A DNA stretch of 64,000 nt from the IMG/VR virus record IMGVR_UViG_3300009514_000006, positions 61,615 to 125,614 of that record, one strand, 5' to 3'. Shown here piece by piece: positions 24,924 to 32,421 of this stretch. Source of the stretch: a virus. Below the pieces are notes generated by a model. That model worked only from the letters and a program-made list of their open reading frames with translations. It made no database searches and was not told where the DNA came from. Numbering within the stretch: the first letter of the stretch is position 1; every line of letters starts with the position of its first letter. The translations under genes were made by a program, and so were the position numbers.

Positions 24924-26054
24924 TCACCCACAATTCGGACAGAAAAGATTACCCCCAGCAGATTTTGTCAATCGAGCATTGCAGGAGGAACAACAAGTCG
25001 ATTTGTAAAGACCACAAGAAAAACAACCAACAGATGATTTATACACAGTACCATGAGTAGGACAATTATTATAAGGGTCTGCCACTCGGTTATAGTCCTT
25101 ACCAGAAACATCTTTAAGGGTATCCCCAACAAGAGGAGCTACACCTTCGGGACTATAAAGAGCCGAGTTCTGACGGGTCATCGTCTTCATGGCAGAGTTA
25201 TACACGCCAAAGGGGTCATAAACTCCCTGCGGGCGGGGGATGTGCATAGAACGAGTTGTTAGGGCCTTTCCCATACCCTGAAGTTTGGTACCCAAGGAAT
25301 ACTCTGGGCTACCCTTAGGCTGATTAGCCGTCAAACTCTGTCCCGCTCCATGAAGGGACGCTTGCCGGCTAATTGTATGACCAGCTTCGGGCTTAGTGCC
25401 AGAAGTATACTCAGGTTTATTAGTAATCTGCCTTACGGTTTGAGCCGGGGGTACAGTAGGTTCTTTTCTAGCTCGATCTATCTCAGATCCCTTACCAGAC
25501 TCAAAAGCCTTGTCTGTCCACTCTTTCTTAAGCGTCTCTCCCTCTTCATCAAACAGGTCCTCTAGACTCTTCTCAGCAGGAGGCATACCTGGTAGAGGGC
25601 CTTTAGCTCTTTCCCCGGGAGTTTCAGAGGTTACTGTTCCCTTTAGCTTAGAAGGAACAGGAGGCGGACCAGATTTAGGAACAGGAGGAGGACCAGCCTT
25701 AGATACCCCAGCTTGGTTAGCTGCGATTGCTATTGCTTGCTTTCGTCCGCCAGGATACTTATCGGGATTGTCTTTCATCTCTCTCATATTAGCGGAAATC
25801 TTCCGCTCAAAGTGAGATTCCTTTTTATCCTTGTCCTCATCTTCATCATCAGAGGCTTTAAGCAAGTCTAGCAAGTTAGTCATAGTATTAGGTCCCTTAT
25901 TTACTGGCGTTTTAATAAGCCACGGTTTTTTATCTTTAGGATAATCGTCCACACTAAAATCACCAACAGAACTATCTTTATACCCCCCACCTCGCTTACG
26001 ATCTTGTTCAGCAATCTGCTGGGGGGTCATATTTGGTGTATATGATTTCTTCAT
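24924..26054 (-). CDS. Zinc-ribbon head-module protein with QAIAIA motif
   Basis: A 376-residue protein. The N-terminal region is charged (DDEDEDKDKK) and is followed by 'NMREMKDNPDKYPGGRKQAI' leading into 'AIAANQAG'. That is a short helical motif common in phage head proteins, resembling 'M-x-x-G...KQAIAIAL'. The middle is Pro-rich. The C-terminal 50 residues are a double zinc ribbon: 'CPTHGTVYKSSVGCFSCG' and 'CCSSCNARL...CPNCG'. The gene overlaps the portal gene by 4 bp. A portal-associated or internal head role is inferred; the ribbon could bind nucleic acid. Confidence 0.65.
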   Translation of the reverse strand: MKKSYTPNMTPQQIAEQDRKRGGGYKDSSVGDFSVDDYPKDKKPWLIKTPVNKGPNTMTNLLDLLKASDDEDEDKDKKESHFERKISANMREMKDNPDKYPGGRKQAIAIAANQAGVSKAGPPPVPKSGPPPVPSKLKGTVTSETPGERAKGPLPGMPPAEKSLEDLFDEEGETLKKEWTDKAFESGKGSEIDRARKEPTVPPAQTVRQITNKPEYTSGTKPEAGHTISRQASLHGAGQSLTANQPKGSPEYSLGTKLQGMGKALTTRSMHIPRPQGVYDPFGVYNSAMKTMTRQNSALYSPEGVAPLVGDTLKDVSGKDYNRVADPYNNCPTHGTVYKSSVGCFSCGLYKSTCCSSCNARLTKSAGGNLFCPNCG

Positions 26055-27742
26055 CCCAGATCCCCCACATCAGGCAGGCCGTCTGCGGCGCTGTATTTAG
26101 GGGGAGCCTCAAAACCTTGTTGTGAAGAAGAACCAGGAAGAGCAGCAGGAGGCTCCGCAGACTCAGGAGCAGGTTGAGCTGCCTGTGCAGCCTCTGTTGC
26201 TTGCTGCAGCTGCATCAGCTGTAGATATGTGGGGTTCAAGGGAACGTCACCACCAGGGAGATCCGGCAGGTCCGCTTGTCGGCGAACTTCATTAAGCGTT
26301 AGATAACTAGATAGCTGTTCTACAAGAAGATTATGTTTGTCCTGCTCAGACAGCTCATCCAAACCAACGAACTCAAGAGTAAAATGATCATCGATCCGAT
26401 CAATAATATTCTTGTTGATCATCCTAGCAACAAATCTCAGAAGAGGCTTCAAGCCCCTATCGCGAGATGCTTTCAGTTTCCACTCTTGAGAGGACTCAAA
26501 CAAAGGAGTCTGCTGTACTCCTCCGTGCATGTCAAAGTTTAGCTCTGCTGGATCTATGAGGAAAACACCGCAGGTAATTTTCAATAGATATTCCATCCAT
26601 CGGCCAAATTCCATTTCTTGATTCGACCTAGCCAACTCGATCCATTCAATGCCCTCGGATTGAAGAACCGGGGTTTTCCATGCGTTATCTACTCCTGCAA
26701 CCTGCGCAGACCAATGCCGCCTAAACTCTTCAAGCTGATCTGGGGTCCAGTTATCTCCTCGTAGGTTAAGAATACCCTTAGGGGCACTACCTTGCGTAAA
26801 AAAGTGCCTATTATACGTCTCAGCATTGAGATGAGCAGTGATAATAGTAATCAGTTGCTCTAACTCAGATAAACCATAACCAGAAGTATAGATATCAGTT
26901 CTAGGATTTCTAACCCCAAAAATCATCTCCTTATCACTATAAATATTTTCAATTTGTCCGTTCACAACCTGTACATAGGCTACTTCGTCACCTTCAGCGG
27001 TACGAATGTCGTCATTACCATATTCCCGACCCTGGTATAGTCCCGCAAACCTAGAAGGAACAGAAGGAACAAAGCCTGTCCGACTATGATAAGAAGAATT
27101 GATCCCAACATAACGATTGTCTGAGGCTATTCGTATAGTAGAGGCATCAACCGCTAAAAACTCATAAGGAAGACCTAAACGATCAGGAACCACCTCAGTA
27201 CAACTTTGGTCAAACAAAAGTGAGTCACGAACTATCTTTCGTAGCCAACTCTCAAAATCATCTCTTGGTTGTCTAGAGTATGGGTTCTTTTCAGCCCGAC
27301 CGCAGTTCAATACAAAATTTTCAAGTTCTTTAATAAAGGCAACTTCGGAAGCAGTTGTGGGGTGGTCTGCCTCTTTGTGTTTAATCACAAAACCAAGACT
27401 ACGAGTAGACCTATAGGGCTGAGAAAAAGAAGCAACCTGAGCCGCTCGGGTGTTAATGATGGCGCTAATAATGCTTAGCTGGCCTGAAATCTTCTTAAGG
27501 GTGTCATAGGTTACGCTGTATCTACGATCTTTATACCCTAAGCTATACTGAAGGGTGAGAGGGTCGCTGAACCAACTTTTTGGTGACCTTTGGGAATCCG
27601 TATTAGGAAGCTGCTTCCACCCCTTCTGGATGTTTTCCCGAACCATCGGCATAATCTGCTGAGTTGCGACGGCCATCTTAGCCGCCTCAGCGATTATGCT
27701 AGCATAATCAATATCCGGAGGATTGTTAGGTTTCTTAGCCAA
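26051..27742 (-). CDS. Portal protein
   Basis: A 563-residue portal protein. The core follows the phage portal pattern: 'SIISAIINTRAAQVASFSQP', 'DSLLFDQSCTEVVPDR', 'VAYVQVVNGQIENIYSDKEM', 'IYTSGYGLSELEQL', 'ITAHLNAETYNRHFFTQG' and 'LKITCGVFLIDPAEL', ending with a Pro/Ala/Gln-rich tail. Twelve copies would form the vertex ring through which DNA is packaged and ejected and on which the neck is built. Length is in the usual 450-600 range. It lies upstream of protease, scaffold and capsid, the normal head-gene order; the terminase is not in the window. Confidence 0.9.
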   Translation of the reverse strand: MAKKPNNPPDIDYASIIAEAAKMAVATQQIMPMVRENIQKGWKQLPNTDSQRSPKSWFSDPLTLQYSLGYKDRRYSVTYDTLKKISGQLSIISAIINTRAAQVASFSQPYRSTRSLGFVIKHKEADHPTTASEVAFIKELENFVLNCGRAEKNPYSRQPRDDFESWLRKIVRDSLLFDQSCTEVVPDRLGLPYEFLAVDASTIRIASDNRYVGINSSYHSRTGFVPSVPSRFAGLYQGREYGNDDIRTAEGDEVAYVQVVNGQIENIYSDKEMIFGVRNPRTDIYTSGYGLSELEQLITIITAHLNAETYNRHFFTQGSAPKGILNLRGDNWTPDQLEEFRRHWSAQVAGVDNAWKTPVLQSEGIEWIELARSNQEMEFGRWMEYLLKITCGVFLIDPAELNFDMHGGVQQTPLFESSQEWKLKASRDRGLKPLLRFVARMINKNIIDRIDDHFTLEFVGLDELSEQDKHNLLVEQLSSYLTLNEVRRQADLPDLPGGDVPLNPTYLQLMQLQQATEAAQAAQPAPESAEPPAALPGSSSQQGFEAPPKYSAADGLPDVGDLG

Positions 27743-27743
27743 A

Positions 27744-28661
27744 TTACTTTCTCCACCCCTTTAAATCATTCAGCTTGGATCGTAGAGACTTATTCATCCA
27801 CCTAGCATATAACACCTTCTGGGTGGGGTTCATACGAGTATCGCCAGCTTCTATTTGTTCAGGGGTCTTTCCTACTACTTCTAGTAGAAACTGTTTCTCT
27901 TTATCAGAGGCTGTATGGAAGGTTCTAGGAGCTGTGCGCTGGAGACTCTGCCCCAGCCCCTTGATCAACGATGCAGCATTCCAAGATTTTTCTACCTCTT
28001 TTAGCTTTGAATAATAATCTTGATCCTCAGTAAGATGGTCCATCGCAATCTCAGTAGCTATGGACCTATCAGAAGTGTGCTCAAGTTCTACTTTAACTCC
28101 CTCATCCAATTTATCTTGGTCAAAGTCAGACGGACTTTTACCATCAGCAAGACCGCCAGGAATGGCATCTGCTTTCTGAGTAATCTCTTCCTCTTCGTGC
28201 CACTGTCTACCCACTTCAGGCAGATCCGGCGTGACAGAACCAGCGGCACCAGGATGCTTTGCTGTGGCGAGTCTCTGCTGGGCGACCACATCCTGTTCTT
28301 CGTCCACCACAGGCATAGATCCCATGGCTACATCTGCTTTTTCCATTCGGACAATATCGCAGCCTAGAGAACAACTTTTGAGAAGCTTATTAGCCTCCCA
28401 TACTTTGTCCCTATCGTTTGCTTTCACCAAGGAGAACTTACCGTCCGGTATGTAGCTAAAGTAGTACAAATCATCTTTAGAAGACTTAACAATGCCTCTA
28501 AACACATTGTTCATAACACCATAACGAACGGACTCTGGGACAACACCGTTCTTGATAGACTTATGAACAATAGCAACTTCAGTCATCCTGTTAGAAGGAG
28601 ACAACGAAGTATAATAGTCCATAATGGACTCATCTGTATTATTTACTTTTTGTTCAGCCAT
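27744..28661 (-). CDS. Head-module protein of unknown function (305 aa)
   Basis: A 305-residue protein. Residues 20-110 form a mixed domain (VPESVRYGVMNNVFRGIVKS, YYFSYIPDGKFSLVKAND). Residues about 170-225 contain 'GLADGKSPSDFDQDKLDEGV' followed by 'VELEHTSDRSIATEIAMDHL'. This resembles the DUF5661-like phrase found in large phages, where the host-type pattern is 'G...F..e.L..G..vE.EHT....A..IA.DHL'. The C-terminus is helical and basic. The start lies inside the end of the previous gene (19-bp overlap). A structural or DNA-packaging-related role is possible but unproven. Confidence 0.65.
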   Translation of the reverse strand: MAEQKVNNTDESIMDYYTSLSPSNRMTEVAIVHKSIKNGVVPESVRYGVMNNVFRGIVKSSKDDLYYFSYIPDGKFSLVKANDRDKVWEANKLLKSCSLGCDIVRMEKADVAMGSMPVVDEEQDVVAQQRLATAKHPGAAGSVTPDLPEVGRQWHEEEEITQKADAIPGGLADGKSPSDFDQDKLDEGVKVELEHTSDRSIATEIAMDHLTEDQDYYSKLKEVEKSWNAASLIKGLGQSLQRTAPRTFHTASDKEKQFLLEVVGKTPEQIEAGDTRMNPTQKVLYARWMNKSLRSKLNDLKGWRK

Positions 28662-30346
28662 TCTTTTAAACTTTCCATAGATCTCTTAAAAGGTACAGGT
28701 TTACCAGGTTTTGGAGAATTTATTGGTGGCCGAGAAAAATTAGAACCCGTACCTGGGTCGCCTATGCCCTCTCTTCTCCCCGGAATAAGCTGCCCCACGG
28801 CAGCAGCCGTTGGACCAACGGTACCACCAGGGTCACCCAAGCCAGCCCCCATAGCGTACGCTGTACCAAGAGTAGGCAACTTAACTGCCCAAGGATTATC
28901 CTTACTTGTAGAGCTAGATTCCTTTTCCTTAGGAGACTTATCCTTCTCTTCAGGATCATCTCCCGGCAAATCAAGATGTTCCGGGGCCTGTGCTTGAGGG
29001 TCCGGGGTCTGTGCTTGAGGGTCCGGAGTCTGTGCTTGAGGGTCCGGGGCCTGTGCTCGGGGTGCCTCTTTAGCTGCTCTAGTGGCCTGTTCGACTTTTT
29101 GCCTCTGCCTCTCTGCCCAGGGAATATTTCTTTGTTGTTCGTTAAAATTGGTAGGAGGGTCACGAAGAGGCAACATGTCCTCTAGACCAGCACCGGGACG
29201 AGAAGAAGCTTGGGACCTAGACGGAACCAAATGCGTAGGAGGCGGAGGAAGGGGCTCTGCCTGCTGTTGCGGGGCCTGTGCTCGGGGTGCCTCTTTAGCT
29301 GCTCTCAACGGTAAACGATCCGTATCAAAGGGCGCCTGAAGAGGAAGACGACTAGTATTGAAGGGACCCGACGGAGGCGGAGGAAGGGGCTCTGCCTGCT
29401 GTTGCGGGGCCTGTGCTCGGGGTGCCTGTGGTTTAGCTACGGTTATTTTTTGTCTAGCTCCTGCTACTCTCTGCTGTCGCATCGAAGAAGCGGGTTTCTT
29501 GCCCGCCATAACAGGAGACGCAGTAGGAGCACGAGGCTTAGTAGGAGCCGCAGTAGGAGCACGAGGCTTAGTAGGAGCCGCAGTAGGAGCACGAGGCTTA
29601 GTAGGAGCCGCAGTAGGAGCACGAGGCTTAGCAGGCGCCGCAGTAGGAGCACGAGGCTTAGCAGGCGCCGCAGTAGGAGCCGCAGTAGGAGCACGAGGCT
29701 TAGCAGGCGCCGCAGTAGGAGCCGCTGCTACGGGTTCCCGGGGTTTTCCCGTTCCCTTAGAAACATCAAACATCCATCCAAGTGACTTATGCGTTTCCTC
29801 GTCTTCACCGTCTTTAACTTCTGGCGAAGACGCTATTTGATAACCAAGAGAACGAGATGGTTTATCTTCTTTTTCATCCCTATACTCTTTTATCTTATCG
29901 AGGGCTTTACCAAGCTTACCTGGATTGGTCTGTACCCTAGTGGCAGCTCTTTCCACGGTCGGCCCAGCCTCAGTATCACCATATTCAAAATCACTCTGTC
30001 CTGGCTTGCGAGAAGTAGTAGAGACACGAGATCTACCTGCTACGTCCACAGGAGAGGGAGAAAGGGGCGCCTTAAGAGGCAGTCTATCTATGATATTCTT
30101 CGACACACTATTAGGAGAAACACGATGCCCTTCAACGGATATAGAGGCTTGGTAAGAGCAAAGCTTACCAGCCCCGTGCTTGTGCCCGCACTGAGGGCAC
30201 TTAGCTCCTTTAATGTCATTACCACCCACAGGCCCGCCCATCATCTCTTCCTTCAGCCGGGAGGCTACGGCCTTAGGGGGTTTGACCCCCTTCTGCATGT
30301 CGGCCATGTTGATAAACTTAGCGGACTTTTGAGTGGGTGACTTCAT
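28643..30346 (-). CDS. Pro/Ala-rich repeat protein with N-terminal zinc motif
   Basis: A 567-residue protein. The N-terminus has 'CPQCGHKHGAGKLC', a short zinc-ribbon half. Residues about 205-280 are tandem 10-residue repeats of the form AAPTKPRAPT, and residues about 425-460 have TPDPQAQ repeats. The remainder is rich in Pro, Gln and charged residues and must be mostly disordered. It lies between the cupin-like protein and portal-side genes. A long flexible internal head protein, scaffold or DNA-binding spacer is plausible. The encoding DNA is a slippage-prone 30-bp repeat, so length may vary between isolates. Confidence 0.6.
   Translation of the reverse strand: MKSPTQKSAKFINMADMQKGVKPPKAVASRLKEEMMGGPVGGNDIKGAKCPQCGHKHGAGKLCSYQASISVEGHRVSPNSVSKNIIDRLPLKAPLSPSPVDVAGRSRVSTTSRKPGQSDFEYGDTEAGPTVERAATRVQTNPGKLGKALDKIKEYRDEKEDKPSRSLGYQIASSPEVKDGEDEETHKSLGWMFDVSKGTGKPREPVAAAPTAAPAKPRAPTAAPTAAPAKPRAPTAAPAKPRAPTAAPTKPRAPTAAPTKPRAPTAAPTKPRAPTASPVMAGKKPASSMRQQRVAGARQKITVAKPQAPRAQAPQQQAEPLPPPPSGPFNTSRLPLQAPFDTDRLPLRAAKEAPRAQAPQQQAEPLPPPPTHLVPSRSQASSRPGAGLEDMLPLRDPPTNFNEQQRNIPWAERQRQKVEQATRAAKEAPRAQAPDPQAQTPDPQAQTPDPQAQAPEHLDLPGDDPEEKDKSPKEKESSSTSKDNPWAVKLPTLGTAYAMGAGLGDPGGTVGPTAAAVGQLIPGRREGIGDPGTGSNFSRPPINSPKPGKPVPFKRSMESLKEWLNKK
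29521..29722. repeat. 30-bp tandem coding repeats (AAPTKPRAPT units)
   Basis: About seven units of a 30-bp sequence (cagtaggagcacgaggctta plus a variable 10-bp part on the plus strand) lie in frame in the 28643-30346 gene. One unit is partly duplicated (gcagtaggagcc), breaking the period. Long open frames on the opposite strand here are by-products of the repeat. Confidence 0.9.
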
Positions 30347-31051
30347 TTAATCCGTTTCTGCCAAAGCAGCAGCACCCATCGGCATAGGATTAACACCTAC
30401 CGACGATGAACTGTTCGCGTTCGGCTGAGCATTGCCACCTTTGCGGGGCCGCCCACGTTTTCGTTCTTCTCTGCTTTTAGCAGCTTGATCTTGTGCCCTT
30501 GAGGAGTCTCGTTCCCGTCGGGGGACAGTGGAGTTGGACGAGACCAGCAATACGTTGTCACCCTTAGCTACAATGGATTTCTCTACAGACACAAAATCCT
30601 TAGAATAATCAGTAGCCTCAGTAACCAACAACTCAACATGAGAAGTGCCAGAGGTGGCCAAGCTATATCCAGTTCCTTTAGGGAGAAGGATATAACCACC
30701 CTCATTGATGAGGGACGTGTTTGTATTCTCAATACTGTTGTCTTCTTTAATCGTACCAAGAATCAAATAGACACTACCCCTCATTACACGAGCAGTTTTA
30801 TCTCTCTTTTTATTGATTCCGAACCCTGTAGAGTTACCGGCATACATACACTCAAAATATTGGGAGAATTCGCTATTGCTAAATATTTCGTTACGATACC
30901 CATGAAGGGTATCCACCTTAGCAACATTCGCAGGGGCCGAGCTACCGATCCCTCTGCGGTTCATAATATCAGAGTGCTTGGTGCCAGCGTGTGGGTCAAG
31001 GCGGCGTGTCTTGCGGCCTTTGTTGTCATTTCTATTCGGGTTATAGCTCAT
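30347..31051 (-). CDS. Cupin-like protein, first gene of the head operon
   Basis: A 234-residue protein. Residues 50-160 look like a small cupin beta-barrel ('YFECMYAGNSTGFG', 'ARVMRGSVYLILG', 'LINEGGYILLPKGTGYSLAT', 'HVELLVTE'). The metal-binding His residues of active cupins are mostly absent, so a structural barrel is more likely. The flanks are polar: a basic N-terminus (DNKGRKTRRLDPHAG) and a Lys/Arg-rich C-terminal tail (KSREERKRGRPRKG) with an AT-hook-like 'RGRPRKG'. It is the first gene after the 31.2 kb promoter. A DNA-binding head protein is a reasonable guess. Confidence 0.6.
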   Translation of the reverse strand: MSYNPNRNDNKGRKTRRLDPHAGTKHSDIMNRRGIGSSAPANVAKVDTLHGYRNEIFSNSEFSQYFECMYAGNSTGFGINKKRDKTARVMRGSVYLILGTIKEDNSIENTNTSLINEGGYILLPKGTGYSLATSGTSHVELLVTEATDYSKDFVSVEKSIVAKGDNVLLVSSNSTVPRRERDSSRAQDQAAKSREERKRGRPRKGGNAQPNANSSSSVGVNPMPMGAAALAETD

Positions 31052-31147
31052 TTATTCACTGCCTTCCTAAACTGTTTCAATTAGCTATGCTACTTAATTT
31101 GAGTACAACATTTAGACTCTCAAAGTGCTTTGCAGTGAACACACAGA

Positions 31148-31167
31148 GCGCACGGGGGACCGTACGC
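31148..31167 (-). promoter_or_regulatory. Perfect 8-bp hairpin at the predicted 5' end of the head-operon mRNA
   Basis: GCGTACGG and CCGTGCGC pair (one G-U) around a UCCC loop on the minus strand. The hairpin begins at 31167, the predicted transcription start. A 5'-terminal stem can protect an mRNA from decay. About 95 nt of leader follow before the ATG at 31051. Confidence 0.65.
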
Positions 31168-31173
31168 CGCTAT

Positions 31174-31203
31174 ATGATACACATATAAGACATTAAAAGT
31201 CAA
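31174..31203 (-). promoter_or_regulatory. Promoter of the head operon
   Basis: On the minus strand, TTGACT (31203-31198), an 18-bp spacer and TATCAT (31179-31174). Predicted transcription start is 31167. It is the only good promoter seen upstream of the ten-gene head block. Confidence 0.7.
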
Positions 31204-31211
31204 ATATATTA

Positions 31212-31475
31212 CTAGATTACAATTCGGCTATTATTACTATCGCTCTCACTGAGGAGTGTGCGTATCTCAGGGTGCGGAGTAAAATGAGAATAATGGTTGC
31301 CCAAAGCTTGGCGCCATTGTTGGACCCGTTGTCGGGTTACCTGAAACTCCTGTGCAATCTGGGGCATTGCTACGCCCTTCTGAAAGGAGTCTATTAGGTA
31401 ATTGAATTTCTCAAGACCGTGCTTTTTAATCAAATTACGAGCCAATTTACTTGGCTTAGTTCCCTTTTGCATCAT
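31212..31475 (-). CDS. Small helix-turn-helix DNA-binding protein
   Basis: An 87-residue protein. Residues about 33-59 read as a helix-turn-helix (GVAMPQIAQEFQVTRQRVQQ, then WRQALG), as in sigma-4-like or resolvase-type HTH proteins. A basic N-terminal helix (KLARNLIKKHGLEKF) precedes it. It is transcribed toward the head operon from a promoter whose +1 coincides with the A of the ATG. A second ATG follows at once. It lies beside the iteron and hairpin region, so it could be the switch regulator, an origin-binding protein or, less likely, a small terminase subunit. Confidence 0.7.
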   Translation of the reverse strand: MMQKGTKPSKLARNLIKKHGLEKFNYLIDSFQKGVAMPQIAQEFQVTRQRVQQWRQALGNHYSHFTPHPEIRTLLSESDSNNSRIVI

Positions 31476-31481
31476 GAAAGC

Positions 31482-31510
31482 ACCATATCAAAAGCAAATT
31501 GCCATGTCAA
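31482..31510 (-). promoter_or_regulatory. Promoter of the HTH gene, leaderless geometry
   Basis: On the minus strand, TTGACA (31510-31505), a 17-bp spacer and TATGGT (31487-31482). Six nt follow, and the next base (31475) is the A of ATG. The mRNA would lack a 5' untranslated region, and no ribosome site can be placed. Confidence 0.75.
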
Positions 31511-31596
31511 CGTAAATATGTAGGACAGTGTCAGATAAGTCCTACACCAATTTGCCCTAATGACTAATCTTGGTCGCACACTTATTTACGAAATTA

Positions 31597-31789
31597 CTTG
31601 ACAACGAAGAATCACCCGAAAACCTCAACAATATCAACTAATAGTAAAATACTTAAAATAGTTCTTGACAACGACTTTTCCAAAAAACCCAATGATATTC
31701 GCAAATAACAACGATTTGACACAGCAAGAGCAAAAGGGTGCCGAATTTCTCCATGATAACATTGGGTTGCATTTTTCACTTGACAACCA
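31597..31789. repeat. TTGACAAC iteron-like repeats in AT-rich DNA
   Basis: The 11-bp word CTTGACAACGA occurs at 31597-31607 and 31664-31674, and CTTGACAACCA at 31779-31789. A partial copy (AACGATTTGACA) lies at about 31710-31721. None has a convincing -10 box 16-18 bp downstream except possibly the last. The shared bases extend beyond TTGACA, so a protein-binding iteron is more likely than a promoter. The only frame here (81 codons, minus) has unusual composition and no ribosome site. The gene-free stretch runs from 31476 to 32160. Confidence 0.6.
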
Positions 31790-31912
31790 AAAAAACGTGT
31801 GTTTTATCATTAGGGGGTGAAAGGGGTGTGAGTGATGGGCTGTGGTGAAACAAGTGGTAAAGAAGTTTCTATATAGCACACATTCACTACTTTACTAAAA
31901 AACTCACCCTAT

Positions 31913-32024
31913 GAAGCGAAGCTTCTGGACTGGCTGATAAGCCAGTCAATGTGAATAAGTGAAACTGTGGTTCACTTATGTGTTTTTAAGCAGAGATCTG
32001 TCTTGAGATCAAGACAAGAGATCT
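31913..32024. other. Series of four hairpins between two transcription units
   Basis: Four inverted repeats lie in a row. They are GAAGC-GAA-GCTTC (31913-31925), GACTGGCT-GATA-AGCCAGTC (31928-31947), a 9-bp ATAAGTGAA stem with 7-nt loop (31955-31979), and TGTCTTGA-GA-TCAAGACA (31999-32016) with outer AGATC pairing (31994-32024). The first contains GCGAAGC, a word known to form an unusually stable single-stranded DNA mini-hairpin. Confidence 0.75.
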
Positions 32025-32032
32025 GAGCCACT

Positions 32033-32143
32033 AAAAACCCCTCAGCCCCTTTGATTACCCTCAGCCCATATGAGGACTAGGCGCCTTCGGCGCCCAGATG
32101 TGCTTCGCACATCAGGGAATTAGTTATTCTGTTTTCTGAGGGG
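32033..32143 (-). terminator. Branched terminator-like structure with two alternative 3' arms
   Basis: On the minus strand, CCCCTCAG (32143-32136) can pair with CTGAGGGG (32045-32038), which is followed by TTTTT (32037-32033). It can also pair with a nearer CTGAGGG (32064-32058) that has no T-tract. Inside the loop sit two adjacent perfect hairpins with GAA loops: GATGTGC stem (32113-32097) and GGCGCC stem (32094-32080). Together they could terminate transcription after the 32161 stop, or form a switching structured RNA. Confidence 0.6.
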
Positions 32144-32160
32144 GAGTGGGTGCCTAGGAG

Positions 32161-32421
32161 CTAGACAACTTCAACTGTGGCCCACACACCCGTTGGGGTG
32201 AAGATCAGGGCGCAGTCGTCTTCATCAATGACTAAGTCTCCTACTGAGACTCTTTTAGGTCTAAGTAGAACAGCTTCGCTGTGGTCATCCGGTTTAGCTA
32301 TTTTAGTGGTAATTTGAGACTTATAAGACGCCTCAATAGTTCCAACTTCTGTGTAGTCGTCTAAGGAGACTTTACTGGGAGCACGGGGCTCACCTTTTCT
32401 GTAGAATACTGTGTAGATCAT
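32161..32421 (-). CDS. Small protein cotranscribed with primase
   Basis: An 86-residue beta-rich protein (IYTVFYRKGEPRAPSK, EAVLLRPKRVSVGDLVIDED, ALIFTPTGVWATVEVV). The ATG overlaps the primase stop by 4 bp, so the two are translationally coupled. No domain is recognised. A role as a primase partner or replication accessory protein is suggested only by context. Confidence 0.65.
   Translation of the reverse strand: MIYTVFYRKGEPRAPSKVSLDDYTEVGTIEASYKSQITTKIAKPDDHSEAVLLRPKRVSVGDLVIDEDDCALIFTPTGVWATVEVV

Noticed and set aside
29402-29840. Long open frames opposite the AAPTKPRAPT repeats
   Set aside because: They are shadows of the 30-bp repeat; the sense frame fits the operon and has neighbours on the same strand.
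31598-31785. TTGACA words as four plus-strand promoters
   Set aside because: Three lack any -10-like box at 16-18 bp, and no plus-strand gene follows for 1.7 kb. Repeat extension past TTGACA fits iterons better.
31634-31879. 81-codon frame on the minus strand in the AT-rich gap
   Set aside because: Rich in Phe, His and Cys with odd composition, no ribosome site, and it lies across the iterons.
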